This document shows positions 5,474 through 14,873 of a stretch of 20,269 nucleotides of DNA, piece after piece. Source of the stretch: DATKWV01 sp035529405. GTDB lineage: Bacteria; Planctomycetota; Phycisphaerae; Sedimentisphaerales; Anaerobacaceae. Below the pieces are notes generated by a model. That model saw only the letters and a list, made by a program, of their open reading frames with translations, had not been told where the DNA came from and ran no database searches. Numbering within the stretch: position 1 is the first letter of the stretch; each line of letters starts with the position of its first letter. Location: contig DATKWV010000181.1 in the NCBI GenBank assembly GCA_035529405.1, positions 1 through 20,269 of the forward strand, given 5' to 3'. Both the position numbers and the translations under genes were made by a program.

Positions 5474-8014
5474 ATGGCAACCGAACAGCTGGAAAACATA
5501 ACCGGCCGGGACCTCTCGCAGGTCCCTGCCGACAGTGAATTATTCGCCGGCGAAATTCACAGGGAACTGTCCATGTCCGAAGCTTTCGTAGCCGGCAATC
5601 AGCAATCGCCCTCCGAGAACGAGTTTTTTGCCGGCGATGAGGACTTTTACAGGCAACTGGCGGGCTTTGCCGCCGACACCGGCACAGGCCCAGCCCCTCA
5701 GCCAGGTTATAAAACATCTTCGAAACTGCAGAAGTTCCTCGTCGTGGCAATTGCAGTTATAGCAGCCATGCTGCTTTACCCACTGTTGAGAACCAAATCA
5801 ACGACACCTAAACCGCGTCCCATGCCGACCGGCCAGGTAAAACCAACTCCCGCTATTGAAACCGCCGCCGGTGACCAGGCGGCACCATCGGAAACAGCCT
5901 GGCTGCAGGCCAAGCCCTCCCCCGAGATTCAGCAGGCCCAGGCCCTGTCTCTGAATATCGCCGAACAGCTCTATAAGCAAAAGCAATACACTGCTGCACT
6001 GGATACTTACAAGCAGCTTCTGCAAAACACCGCAGACCCGCAGCAGGAAGCTGTGCGTGATTTCATTAAATTAAGAATCGCCTTCTGCAGCAGCAGGACG
6101 GCCTCCGTTGAGCAGACAGCACCTTTATTCAGACTGCTGACCCAAAGCCGCTGTCCGCTGGTGTGCCTGCTGGCCAATTACCAGTTAAGCCTGATTGAGC
6201 TGGAGCAAAAGCAGTTCTTAAACGCCCAGACCAAGGCTTATCAGACCTTATGCCTGATTGCCGCCGCCGATTTCAGCAGAGATTTCGCTCAGGCACTGCT
6301 TGTCAACTGTCACTTTATTGCCGCACAATCACTGACCAGCAATGTACTTGCGCTTTCAAATGCCGACCAGGACCTGCCGCAGTCTATGTGGTCTTTGCAG
6401 TATCAACTGCCTGACCCCTTTGCCGACCTTACGCAGGACGATATATTGCCCATCCTGAACACTGGTTTCGAAAAACTGAATAATGCCGCCTTTAGACCGC
6501 AGATTCGCGCTTTCCAGCAGCCCGGCGACCTGCTTCGCTGGTCGGCAATCTGCCTGCGGTCGCCGATTGAAGAGGTTCTGGCAAGACTGACTGCCGACAT
6601 CGACCTGGACCTGCAGTGGGCATTGGGTGTTTCCGCCGACACCTCGCAGCAAACCGATTCGGCGCGTCAAAGGCCGGTGACCTTATATATGACCGACACC
6701 ACCTCTCAGCAGGCAATCGCAGCCGCAGCTGGGGCCGCAGGCCTGCTGACACTGCTCGAAAACAAAAACATCACTGTTCTCGACCCTGCAAATTACACCT
6801 CTTTGAACCAGCAGATCGCACTGCTGGGCCAGCAGGCCCTGACATTATGGCAAAGATTCACACTTACATTCTATAACGATACACGTATTGACACCGCCCA
6901 CTTTGCCGTGGCGCTTCTTCACACACAAAGAAACGAAATAGCACAGGCCATTGCCGAATATAACCTCGTGGCAAACCGTTTCTCAAAATCGGCCCTGGCA
7001 CCGGTAGCGCTGCTGAACTCCGGCAAATTAAAAACCGACCTGCGAGACTATCTCGGCGCCCGTGAGGACCTAAAGCAGCTTGTCGAACAATATCCCGACT
7101 CCGAACTGGCGGATAACGCCTGCCTGTACCTGGCTAATGCCACGCAAAAAGCATCACTGTGGCCTCAGGCCGTAAAGGCCTATGGGAAGGTGTACAATCT
7201 CGGTTTCTCGTCGGTCTCGAAGACCGCAGCCGCTCTCGGCGCGGGGCAATGCTGCTTTAAGGAAAAAAACTACGAAGAGGCGGTCAAGTGGCTCGACCGA
7301 TACCTGGAGCTCCTGGACGACCATACGTGTACCGATGCCTTTACAGCCTATTCCCTGCTCGGACAGGCGCACCTGGCTTTGGGGAATTTAGAGCACGCCT
7401 GTTCGGCCCTGCGCAATGCCCTGCAGGCAAAAGTCAGCAGGGACGGGTACGCGGAAACCGTCTGCTCGCTGGCCCGGGCCCATATCGGACAAGACAACCT
7501 TATTGAAGCACTTGACGCCCTCGAGGGCGCAACTGTCGACCAGATGTCATTACCCGAGCTTATGAGAATCCTGCTGCTGAAAAGTGTTGTCTTTCGCAGG
7601 ATGGGCCTGGTCAATAAAGCCGTTACCACCCTCAGCGACAGGGCTGAGTACATCGACGACCCGAAGCTGAAAACCGAGGTATTCCTCGAGCTGGCACGCT
7701 GTTACGCCGCTGAAGGCAGGTTCGAGGATGCTGCCGATACGCTAACCGAAATTCTTCTTTTTGCCCAGCAGGAACCTGTTGTGCAGACCGTTGCGCTGGA
7801 ATTGGCGGGTGTCTATTTTCAACTTGGCCGCAATCCGGAGGTCCTATCCATCTGTCGGCGAGTTCTACAGTCAGACCCTGCCGAGCAGCTTAAACAACAG
7901 GCCCTTGAGCTGATGGCAAAGGCCTATGACGGGCAGAATAATTACGAGCACGCCGCCCTGGCCCTTCTGGGCAAATGGGACCCGGGCCGCAAACAACCTG
8001 TCACCGAAAACTGA
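5474..8014 (+). CDS. Large single-pass membrane TPR protein with an STN-like domain
   Basis: 846 residues from ATG 5474. A TTG at 5441 in the same frame would add 11 residues, and neither start has a clear ribosome-binding site. There is an acidic cytoplasmic-looking N-terminus of ~85 residues, then one transmembrane helix at about 88-105 (KFLVVAIAVIAAMLLYPLL). A first TPR unit is at about 155-190. A segment at about 385-445 resembles the small STN fold of secretins and TonB receptors (PVTLYMTDTTSQQAIAAAAG then NITVLDP). Tandem TPR units fill about 470-840 (for example QAIAEYNLVANRFSKSALAP, ALGAGQCCFKEKNYEEAVKW). The bulk probably faces the periplasm. It is the first gene of the flagellar operon, so a role as a scaffold or assembly factor for the motor or envelope passage is inferred; no known flagellar protein is recognised. 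It is followed after 11 bp by a second TPR protein. Confidence 0.85.
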   Translation: MATEQLENITGRDLSQVPADSELFAGEIHRELSMSEAFVAGNQQSPSENEFFAGDEDFYRQLAGFAADTGTGPAPQPGYKTSSKLQKFLVVAIAVIAAMLLYPLLRTKSTTPKPRPMPTGQVKPTPAIETAAGDQAAPSETAWLQAKPSPEIQQAQALSLNIAEQLYKQKQYTAALDTYKQLLQNTADPQQEAVRDFIKLRIAFCSSRTASVEQTAPLFRLLTQSRCPLVCLLANYQLSLIELEQKQFLNAQTKAYQTLCLIAAADFSRDFAQALLVNCHFIAAQSLTSNVLALSNADQDLPQSMWSLQYQLPDPFADLTQDDILPILNTGFEKLNNAAFRPQIRAFQQPGDLLRWSAICLRSPIEEVLARLTADIDLDLQWALGVSADTSQQTDSARQRPVTLYMTDTTSQQAIAAAAGAAGLLTLLENKNITVLDPANYTSLNQQIALLGQQALTLWQRFTLTFYNDTRIDTAHFAVALLHTQRNEIAQAIAEYNLVANRFSKSALAPVALLNSGKLKTDLRDYLGAREDLKQLVEQYPDSELADNACLYLANATQKASLWPQAVKAYGKVYNLGFSSVSKTAAALGAGQCCFKEKNYEEAVKWLDRYLELLDDHTCTDAFTAYSLLGQAHLALGNLEHACSALRNALQAKVSRDGYAETVCSLARAHIGQDNLIEALDALEGATVDQMSLPELMRILLLKSVVFRRMGLVNKAVTTLSDRAEYIDDPKLKTEVFLELARCYAAEGRFEDAADTLTEILLFAQQEPVVQTVALELAGVYFQLGRNPEVLSICRRVLQSDPAEQLKQQALELMAKAYDGQNNYEHAALALLGKWDPGRKQPVTEN

Positions 8015-8025
8015 ACGATAATAAA

Positions 8026-9030
8026 ATGAACCGCAAAGCCGGCACAAAGCAGCATACATACCGCAGGGAACTTAACAAAGGTCTCAGATTCGGCTTTTGC
8101 CCGGGGTTTTGGCTGTTATTGGCGGCATTGATGTTTTCCGCCGCCTGCATCATCACCGACGCCTGGGCGGATACCTTTAACGAACACCTGGACCCGACCG
8201 AAATCCTCATAGAGCACTTAGCTGAAATAACCGCCTCGCCTGTTGAATCCGCCATTGATTTAAGAAAAAGCTACGTTCAGCCCGATGTGGCGCGGAAATC
8301 ACCAACTGTCCCTGATACACCAGCGGTTAAAGCAGAACCAAATGACACCCCCAATAACCAGCCCACACAGAAAACGTCTGACCAGGACCAAATATCTTAC
8401 ATCGAAAGCCAGCATAAACTGTGGCAGGCCGGCATCGCTGTTCCCAGAGAACAATCTGGAAACGCTGCAAGAAAAAAACTGCTGCAGACGGCTGAAAAAA
8501 TCCGTTCCGTTAAGTTTGTGCCCGCCAAGGTCCCCGAACCATTCATCGTTATTAGAACACCCGCCAAACCCGAACCCAACGAAACTGTCCCCGACGAACA
8601 GCCGCAGCAGCAGGCTTTGACACTGCAGGCCGCCAGGGAACCGCCCCGAGGCCCCCTGACGCCGCAGACGCTGCGGATAATAGAGGAACAATCCGCACAC
8701 CCCCAGACCCAGAAGTGCCCGTTCGAACTGGCGGAACTGCTGTTTCGGACCGGCCAGCTGAAACTGGCAGCTGTTTTTTACCAGGAAGCGCTTGGCAGAA
8801 TAAATCCTGACGATGCCGCACTGGCCCGGAACCGAGCCTGGATACTGTTTCAAACGGCAAATTGTCTTCGTGAACACCAGCAGCTGCAGGCAAAGGAATT
8901 TTATACACGACTGATTACGGAATATCCCGCTTGTCCCTGGTTTGATATCGCCAGAGTCTGGGAACAGCTCATTGACTGGTCCGAAAAGGAAAAACCACAA
9001 ACGTTGATTCAGCACGTTGCCGTGCGGTAA
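8026..9030 (+). CDS. Exported protein with C-terminal TPR-like repeats, unknown function
   Basis: 334 residues from ATG 8026, 11 bp after the previous stop; the in-frame upstream start at 7975 would overlap the previous gene by 40 bp and place non-signal sequence first. The N-terminus is basic, then a hydrophobic segment (GFWLLLAALMFSAACIITDA) ends in AWA-D, a plausible signal peptidase I site at about residues 47-48. The cysteine there is not in a good lipobox. The middle (about 85-225) is Pro/Gln/Glu-rich and likely flexible. The C-terminal ~110 residues look like two or three TPR helices pairs (LAELLFRTGQLKLAAVFYQE, later ANCLREHQQLQAKEFYTRLI). It probably acts in the periplasm together with the large TPR membrane protein. 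No named family is recognised. Confidence 0.8.
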   Translation: MNRKAGTKQHTYRRELNKGLRFGFCPGFWLLLAALMFSAACIITDAWADTFNEHLDPTEILIEHLAEITASPVESAIDLRKSYVQPDVARKSPTVPDTPAVKAEPNDTPNNQPTQKTSDQDQISYIESQHKLWQAGIAVPREQSGNAARKKLLQTAEKIRSVKFVPAKVPEPFIVIRTPAKPEPNETVPDEQPQQQALTLQAAREPPRGPLTPQTLRIIEEQSAHPQTQKCPFELAELLFRTGQLKLAAVFYQEALGRINPDDAALARNRAWILFQTANCLREHQQLQAKEFYTRLITEYPACPWFDIARVWEQLIDWSEKEKPQTLIQHVAVR

Positions 9031-9063
9031 ACCCCAAATTATGCCGGATGGAGTAAATTACAG

Positions 9064-10536
9064 GTGGTAAAAAACGACAACAACGCGCACCAGTACAGAC
9101 AAAAAGGTCAGATCCCCGACGTTCTGATTGCCGACAACGACTGCAGGTCTGCGCGATTGATACTTGAAATCCTCGCCCGAAAAAACGTCCATGCCGACCT
9201 TGCCGAAGATTATAAACGCGCTGTGAGTTTTCTGGACAATAACAGGTACAACCTGGTTTTTACCGCTGAAACCATAAGCACGCAGCAGGACGGCTTCGAG
9301 CTGCTGGCAAAGGTAAAGGAAAGTTCTCCCGAACTGCCTGTGATTATGATGGCCCAGCCTCAGGGCGCCGGCCAGGAAAATCAGCAGCAGCTGGTTGCCG
9401 CCGCCGTCAAGGCCGTGCGTAACGGCTGTTGCGACTTCCTGACAAAACCTCTCGATGGTGAAAAAATCCAAAACATCCTGCAGACCTATCTGCCCAACCA
9501 TGATGTATGTACCGCCGCCTGCGCCCAGCACAACTGCAGGACCGTTTACAACATTGTCGGCAGAAGCCCGAAACTGCTCCAAACCCTCAATCTGGCCAAA
9601 AAAATAGCCCCCACCTCGGTGCCGGTCCTGATAACAGGTGAAAGCGGCACCGGAAAGGAGCTGCTGGGTCTGCTTATCCACCATCACAGTAAAAGGGTCA
9701 ACGGCCCTTACGTAAAAGTCAACTGTGCCGCACTGAGCGACTCGCTTCTTGAAAGCGAGTTGTTCGGTCACGAAAGGGGCGCATTCACCGGCGCATACAC
9801 CCAGCGCAAGGGAAGATTCGAAACCGCGCACAGCGGAACATTGCTGCTGGACGAAATCACCGAAACGCCCGTAAAATTCCAGGCAAAACTGCTGCGCGTA
9901 ATCGAACAGCAGGATTTCGAACGCGTTGGCGGCAATGAAAACATCAGTATAAATGTCAGAATAACAGCCACAACCAACAAGGACATCCTGTACGAAATCC
10001 AGCGGGGTCGGTTCAGACGCGACCTTTACTATCGACTGTGTGGGGTAAGACTGGTCATGTCACCGCTGAGAGAACGCCCCGAGGACCTTGTGGACATGGT
10101 CTGGCATTTTGTAAACATCCACGCCCACCAGACCCACCGGAAAATAGCGGCCCTCGACCCTGCAATGATGAACATCTTTGCCGACTATTCCTGGCCCGGC
10201 AACGTCCGCCAGCTTAGAAACGTTGTTGTTACCAGCCTGCTTCTGGGCGTCGGCCAGACCCTTTCATTAGCCGATGTCTCATGGCTGTTCGATGAATTGC
10301 AGCCTCTGCCCGAAATAGCGCATAACCAGCCCTGTAATTGCGATACCAAAATCGAACAAGTACTGCCTTTTGCCGCAGCACCGCTTGACCAGATAGAACG
10401 CCGCGCAATCCTGGACACACTGCGACACACCGCCGGAAACCAGACCAGGGCCGCAAAGGCGCTGGGCATCAGCGACCGCACCCTCAGAGACAAATTGCGA
10501 AGGTATCGCCAGCAGGGCATCCTGCAGACGACCTGA
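9064..10536 (+). CDS. Second sigma-54-dependent activator, receiver lacks its phospho-aspartate
   Basis: 490 residues from GTG 9064, with GGAG about 10 bp upstream. Order: receiver-like domain (about 18-145), AAA+ domain (about 160-390), Fis-type helix-turn-helix at the C-terminus (about 445-487, TRAAKALGISDRTLRDKLRR). Walker A is GESGTGKE (about 192-199), the sigma-54 loop is a standard GAFTGA (about 239-244), Walker B is GTLLLDE (about 258-264), and SPLRERPEDLVDMV is standard. In the receiver the N-terminal acidic residues (IADND) and the Lys (LTKPLD, K128) remain. The phospho-acceptor site reads LVFTAE, with Ala68 where Asp is expected, so it should not be phosphorylated there. It lies inside the operon headed by the sigma-54 promoter at 5338, 33 bp after the previous gene and 42 bp before fliL. 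It is therefore probably both product and activator of that operon. Confidence 0.9.
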   Translation: MVKNDNNAHQYRQKGQIPDVLIADNDCRSARLILEILARKNVHADLAEDYKRAVSFLDNNRYNLVFTAETISTQQDGFELLAKVKESSPELPVIMMAQPQGAGQENQQQLVAAAVKAVRNGCCDFLTKPLDGEKIQNILQTYLPNHDVCTAACAQHNCRTVYNIVGRSPKLLQTLNLAKKIAPTSVPVLITGESGTGKELLGLLIHHHSKRVNGPYVKVNCAALSDSLLESELFGHERGAFTGAYTQRKGRFETAHSGTLLLDEITETPVKFQAKLLRVIEQQDFERVGGNENISINVRITATTNKDILYEIQRGRFRRDLYYRLCGVRLVMSPLRERPEDLVDMVWHFVNIHAHQTHRKIAALDPAMMNIFADYSWPGNVRQLRNVVVTSLLLGVGQTLSLADVSWLFDELQPLPEIAHNQPCNCDTKIEQVLPFAAAPLDQIERRAILDTLRHTAGNQTRAAKALGISDRTLRDKLRRYRQQGILQTT

Positions 10537-10578
10537 AAAACAATAATTGTTAAAAACCAATTGGGGACACAAGAGAAA

Positions 10579-11169
10579 ATGGCAGATGAAAACGAACAAA
10601 AAACAGAAGCCCAGGAACAGGAACCCGTTTCCAAAGAGCAAACCAGTACCGAATCCCAGCCGGCCGCCAAAAAAAGTATCCTGCCATGGGTGATAATGGC
10701 CCTTGCAGTCATTGCCTGCGCAGGTGCAGGTTTCGGCCTAAGCCGCCTGCTTGCCGGCTCTGCATCACAGCAGCAACCTGCCGCGACTGAACAGGACACT
10801 GCAAAACAAAACACAAAAACCGCCGCTAACACCCCGGATACCGGAAAGAGGTGGTATTATGATTTGGAGCCGGTGGTGGCAAATCTGAATGAGCCCCTCG
10901 TAACACGTTATGTCAGGGCAACTCTGACCCTCGAAATCAGCTCTGCTTTGAACCAACAGGAAGGTGTTGCTCTAATCGAAAGGAAAAAACCGGTGCTGGC
11001 AAGCTTTCTGAGCATCTTTCTGGCGGGTCTTACACTCGAAGACTGCAGAGGCGATAAGAACCTCAAACGCATTCAATCCGAAATACTCGACTCTTTCAAC
11101 GAAAAGCTTTTCCCCGATGCAGCGCCTCAGATTAAGGCCATACTTTTTAAGGAATTCGCAATACAATGA
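10579..11169 (+). CDS. fliL: Flagellar basal-body-associated protein FliL
   Basis: 196 residues from ATG 10579 (AAGAG just upstream); a TTG at 10561 is an in-frame alternative. A charged Glu/Gln-rich N-terminus of ~30 residues is followed by one membrane helix (about 33-53, LPWVIMALAVIACAGAGFGL), a polar linker, and the FliL periplasmic domain. The hallmark is YYDLEPVVANLNEPLVTRYV then RATLTLEI. FliL rings the stator units at the motor and influences torque. The N-terminal extension is longer than in many FliL proteins. The stop overlaps the fliM start by four bases (ATGA), so translation is probably coupled. Confidence 0.92.
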   Translation: MADENEQKTEAQEQEPVSKEQTSTESQPAAKKSILPWVIMALAVIACAGAGFGLSRLLAGSASQQQPAATEQDTAKQNTKTAANTPDTGKRWYYDLEPVVANLNEPLVTRYVRATLTLEISSALNQQEGVALIERKKPVLASFLSIFLAGLTLEDCRGDKNLKRIQSEILDSFNEKLFPDAAPQIKAILFKEFAIQ

Positions 11170-12134
11170 CAGACACACCCGGCAAAAACCTGACCAGGGA
11201 AAAGATGCAGCAGATTCTCGCCGCGATAGGTTCTCGCCCCGCCGAAGACACCGCTGACGATACCGCCGAGCAGTACAACTGGCATCAGCCGAACTATTTC
11301 AGCGCCGAACAGCTCAAAAAAATCGACGGCTTCACTGAAAAAGTCACTGCCTCGGTCGCCGACAAATTTCATGACTTGTGCCACAGTGATTTTGACGTAA
11401 AACTTGCCTGCCTGACAATGCACTTTGCAGAGGAGCTCGTCGGCCAGATTTTAGATAACGAACCAAACAATTATTACCTTGCCTTCGGCACCGAACAAGA
11501 CCCCAAATGTGCGGCCGTGACAATGCCGCCGGAAACCGCTGCGATTTGGATAGCGCTGGTGCTCGGTGAATCCGAGCCCCTCAATTCCAGCAGGGAACTG
11601 TCTCAACTGGAAGAATCGATTTTACTGGATACCGCATCCGCCATCGTGAAGGCACTTGACGAATCTTATCCCGAAAACGCCGGCAAGCTCTTCCACCACG
11701 CAACCGGTATCATAAGAAAACAGTTGCCGCTGGCCCTGCCCGGTTCGCAGGAAACATGCAAAATCACCTTTAACATCGAACAGATTAAATCAAAGAAAAG
11801 CTCGCAGGCTTATGTACTGATTCCCTGCACCAAATTAGACGCCGTAGCCGGTAAAGACAGTCAGGCTGCCGATAAACTCGCACCGAAGGATGCCTCAAAA
11901 AAAATGCTCGAGCACCTTAATGAAATGACCGTTTCGGTCAAGGCACAAATCGGCTCTATGCTGCTTACGTTTGAAGAGGCCTTCAGCCTTGGGCTCAATG
12001 ACATATTGTTACTGAACAAAAACGTCAATGAGCCTGTTGACGTGTATGTCGGGGGGCAGAAGCTCTTTCGCGGTTGGCCCGCAAAGGCTGCAGGCACCTA
12101 TGCGGTACTAATCAAAGATAAAACGGAAAGTTGA
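11166..12134 (+). CDS. fliM: Flagellar motor switch protein FliM
   Basis: 322 residues, ATG overlapping the fliL stop. The N-terminal segment LTREKMQQILAAIG occupies the place of the CheY-P-binding helix (usually DEIDALL-like) but is divergent. YNWHQPNYFSAEQLKKIDGF matches the conserved start of the FliM middle domain. The middle CheC-like domain spans about 45-230, and a FliN/SpoA domain is at about 248-318 (MLEHLNEMTVSVKAQIG, LNDILLLNKNVNEPVDVYVG). FliM forms the C-ring with FliG and FliN and sets rotation direction. The usual GGxG-type middle-domain motif is not obvious, and the linker before the SpoA domain is charged and long. Confidence 0.9.
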   Translation: MTDTPGKNLTREKMQQILAAIGSRPAEDTADDTAEQYNWHQPNYFSAEQLKKIDGFTEKVTASVADKFHDLCHSDFDVKLACLTMHFAEELVGQILDNEPNNYYLAFGTEQDPKCAAVTMPPETAAIWIALVLGESEPLNSSRELSQLEESILLDTASAIVKALDESYPENAGKLFHHATGIIRKQLPLALPGSQETCKITFNIEQIKSKKSSQAYVLIPCTKLDAVAGKDSQAADKLAPKDASKKMLEHLNEMTVSVKAQIGSMLLTFEEAFSLGLNDILLLNKNVNEPVDVYVGGQKLFRGWPAKAAGTYAVLIKDKTES

Positions 12135-12202
12135 ATGCGTACAACAATAAAAAAATCGGCATCAAACCGTGTCACGGTGAATAATTTTTAAGGAACACAG
12201 AT

Positions 12203-12607
12203 ATGGCACAGACAACCGAAGCTGTTGAAGAAAAAAAACAGCAAACCCCGGACCAGCCCGGCGACAATCAGCAGACCGACTCAAAAACACACGCCCAGGC
12301 CGCCGAATTCTCGGAAGTTTCCGGCCCGGAGGCAGCCGGCAGCGGCTCGAGTATTGACATATTGCTGGATATGAACATTCCGGTGACCGTCTCTATCGGC
12401 CAAACCGAAATGCCCGTCAAACGTCTTTTGCAGATTGGACCGGGCTCGGTGCTAAAGCTCGACAAATCAATTAATGCACCCGTGGACCTGTTTATGAACA
12501 ACACCAAGTTCGCCACGGGAACTGCTGTGGTCGTTGAGGGGCGCTTCGGTGTCAGGATAGAGAATATCCTTGGCCTGCACGAGTCGGTCGTGCAGCCAAA
12601 AAAGTAA
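12203..12607 (+). CDS. fliN: Flagellar motor switch protein FliN
   Basis: 134 residues, ATG with a good AAGGA site 7 bp upstream. The first ~48 residues are polar, Gln/Asp-rich and probably disordered. The rest is a SpoA/FliN domain: IDILLDMNIPVTVSIGQTEM, VLKLDKSINAPVDLFMN, and a closing GVRIENILG. FliN forms the base of the C-ring and receives export chaperone complexes. It follows fliM by 68 bp and precedes flhA by 32 bp. Confidence 0.95.
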   Translation: MAQTTEAVEEKKQQTPDQPGDNQQTDSKTHAQAAEFSEVSGPEAAGSGSSIDILLDMNIPVTVSIGQTEMPVKRLLQIGPGSVLKLDKSINAPVDLFMNNTKFATGTAVVVEGRFGVRIENILGLHESVVQPKK

Positions 12608-12639
12608 TTTGAAAATCGGCTCACAGGTAGTACAAAACT

Positions 12640-14823
12640 ATGGCCGCTAATAATAAATCAGATTTATCTAACGCACCCGCAAACAAAAGCGGCGCCGCCA
12701 ACAGTTCGCAGGGCTCTCGCGCACCAGCTGCAACCGCTCTGGGCCACCCGTTTGCCTCGCACAGCAATATTGCGATGGCCCTGGTTCTGGTTACCGTTCT
12801 TGCCACTCTTATAATCCCTCTGCCGACCGCGATTTTGGATATGCTTTTGGCCTGCAGCATATCGCTGGCCGTGGCGGTTCTGATTGTCACCCTGTCGTCA
12901 AAGGAAGCTCTCGAATTATCCGCCTTTCCTTCGCTGCTGCTTTTCGTTACCCTGTTTAGACTGTCACTTAACGTCGCCTCCACCAGGCTGATACTGCTGC
13001 ACGGCGACGCCGGAAAAATTATACAGACCTTCGGCTCCTTCGTGGCCGGCGGCAGCTTCGTGGTCGGACTTGTCATTTTCCTGATTCTGGTTGTCATCCA
13101 GTTCATCGTCATAACAAAAGGCGCAGAGCGAATAAGCGAAGTCGCCGCCAGATTTACTCTCGACGGTATGCCCGGCAAACAAATGGCAATAGACGCCGAC
13201 CTTAATGCCGGCACCATAACCGAGGCCCAGGCCAACCAGCGCAGAGAAAAAATCATCAAGGAAAGCGAGTTCTACGGCGCTATGGACGGCGCCAGCAAGT
13301 TCATTCGCGGTGACGCTATCGCCGGACTTATCATCACCGCCGTAAATATCATCGGCGGCGTTATCATGGGCTACTCAAAGGGAATGACTATAGGCGCCGC
13401 CATCAGAACATACTCGATTCTTTCCATCGGTGACGGCCTGGTCTGCCAGATACCTTCCATTATAATATCGGTAAGCTCAGGCTTTCTGGTAACCAAAATC
13501 TCTTCCCAGCACAGTGTCGGCCAGGACCTGTCCAGACAATTCCTCAGGTCCTCCGGGCCGCTGATGACCGCATCGGCCATAATCGCCGGAATGGTACTGG
13601 TGCCGGGCCTGCCTAAAATACCATTCCTGGTACTGGCCGGCGCTGCTGCCTGCGCGGCAAGAATCGTCAAAAAGCACGAAAAAGCCACAGAAAAAAAACC
13701 CGACAAAACCGCATTACAAACAAAGGCCGAACAGCAGCCTCTCGAAGAGCTGCTCGACATCGACAGGGTCTCGGTAAATGTCGGAGTTCGCCTTGTCAGC
13801 CTCGTGGACCCCCGCAAAAACAGCACCGTATTCGAAAGAATCGGCGCGCTTCGAAGAAAATTCGCCCAGCATATGGGTATCGTCATACCTCTTGTCAGGC
13901 TCAAAGATAATATCACTCTTGAGCCCAATACTTACGAAATAAAACTCTTTGACCATACCGTCGCCACAGCAAGGTTAGAGCCTGACATGTTCTTAGCCAT
14001 GGATTCCGGCACCGTTGCCAACAGGGTCGGCGGAATTGAAACCACCGAACCCGTCTACGGCCTGCCGGCACTGTGGGTTACCCAACCGAACAAGGAAAAA
14101 GCCGAATTGAACGGGTACACCGTCATTGACGCCGAATCCGTCTTCATCACACACCTGTCGGAAACGCTCAAAAAACACGCCGACGAATTATTAACCAGAG
14201 AAGATGTCCAGCAGCTGGTTGACAGACTGCGAAAAATACAGCCTTCGCTGGTCGGCGATGTCGTCGGCGAACTGCTGCCCATCGGATTGCTGCAGCGGGT
14301 GCTTAAAAACCTGCTCAAGGACCATATACCAATTCGAGAACTGACTACCGTCCTTGAATGCCTCGCCGAAGCCGCTGCAAAAACCAAAAATTCCGTGGCT
14401 TTGACCGAACTGGCCAGAAAGTCACTGGCCAGAACCATTACCGACCAGTACAAGGTAAACGGTAAAATCATCGCTGTCACGCTCGAACCCGAACTGGAAA
14501 ACCATATGGGCGCCAATTTGCAGCAGCAGGCCGAGCAGATAAACCTCGCGTTGCCCGCCGAGATGGCCCTGGATATAACCAGAAAAATTGCCAACGCCTG
14601 GAAAACCGCTATGGAGCAGGGAAAAGATAATGTGGTGCTGGTTTGTGATTCGACTCTGCGATGGCCCCTGGCCAAAATGCTGTCGAGGACCGTGCCGCCG
14701 CTTCCGGTTATCGCTTATGACGAAATTGTCCTCGGAACGGACATCCAGCCCATTGAAACCATATCCTGCGACCTTGACAGCTTCTCATCCGTTGAAAAAC
14801 AACAGCTTCTCGTAGGTGCATAG
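12640..14823 (+). CDS. flhA: Flagellar export apparatus protein FlhA
   Basis: 727 residues from ATG 12640. About 45 polar residues precede the first helix, then eight membrane helices span up to about residue 340. The conserved FHIPEP-family block LFRLSLNVASTRLILLHGDA is present, as are GMPGKQMAIDADLNAG and REKIIKESEFYGAMDGASKF in the cytoplasmic loop. A charged Lys-rich linker (about 345-368) leads into the cytoplasmic ring domain (about 370-727) with LVGDVVGELLPIGLLQRVLKNLL and PIRELTTVLECLAE. FlhA is the proton-coupled gate of the flagellar type III secretion system. Its length matches the family. Other export genes (flhB, fliP, fliQ, fliR) are not in this window. It sits 32 bp after fliN. 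Confidence 0.97.
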   Translation: MAANNKSDLSNAPANKSGAANSSQGSRAPAATALGHPFASHSNIAMALVLVTVLATLIIPLPTAILDMLLACSISLAVAVLIVTLSSKEALELSAFPSLLLFVTLFRLSLNVASTRLILLHGDAGKIIQTFGSFVAGGSFVVGLVIFLILVVIQFIVITKGAERISEVAARFTLDGMPGKQMAIDADLNAGTITEAQANQRREKIIKESEFYGAMDGASKFIRGDAIAGLIITAVNIIGGVIMGYSKGMTIGAAIRTYSILSIGDGLVCQIPSIIISVSSGFLVTKISSQHSVGQDLSRQFLRSSGPLMTASAIIAGMVLVPGLPKIPFLVLAGAAACAARIVKKHEKATEKKPDKTALQTKAEQQPLEELLDIDRVSVNVGVRLVSLVDPRKNSTVFERIGALRRKFAQHMGIVIPLVRLKDNITLEPNTYEIKLFDHTVATARLEPDMFLAMDSGTVANRVGGIETTEPVYGLPALWVTQPNKEKAELNGYTVIDAESVFITHLSETLKKHADELLTREDVQQLVDRLRKIQPSLVGDVVGELLPIGLLQRVLKNLLKDHIPIRELTTVLECLAEAAAKTKNSVALTELARKSLARTITDQYKVNGKIIAVTLEPELENHMGANLQQQAEQINLALPAEMALDITRKIANAWKTAMEQGKDNVVLVCDSTLRWPLAKMLSRTVPPLPVIAYDEIVLGTDIQPIETISCDLDSFSSVEKQQLLVGA

Positions 14824-14873
14824 TTATGTGGGCAATAAAAAAAGGCCGATAAAGATAAAGGAGCCTGTTGATT

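Noticed and set aside
8299..9015. 238-codon minus-strand open frame
   Set aside because: Antisense to the exported TPR gene; Phe/Leu/Gly-rich composition follows from the reverse of its codons.
9058..9831. 257-codon minus-strand open frame
   Set aside because: Antisense to the second sigma-54 activator, whose domains are certain.
12621..14675. Several long minus-strand frames under flhA (for example 12621-13259, 13371-13928, 14055-14675)
   Set aside because: All are antisense to flhA, whose family blocks run the full length.
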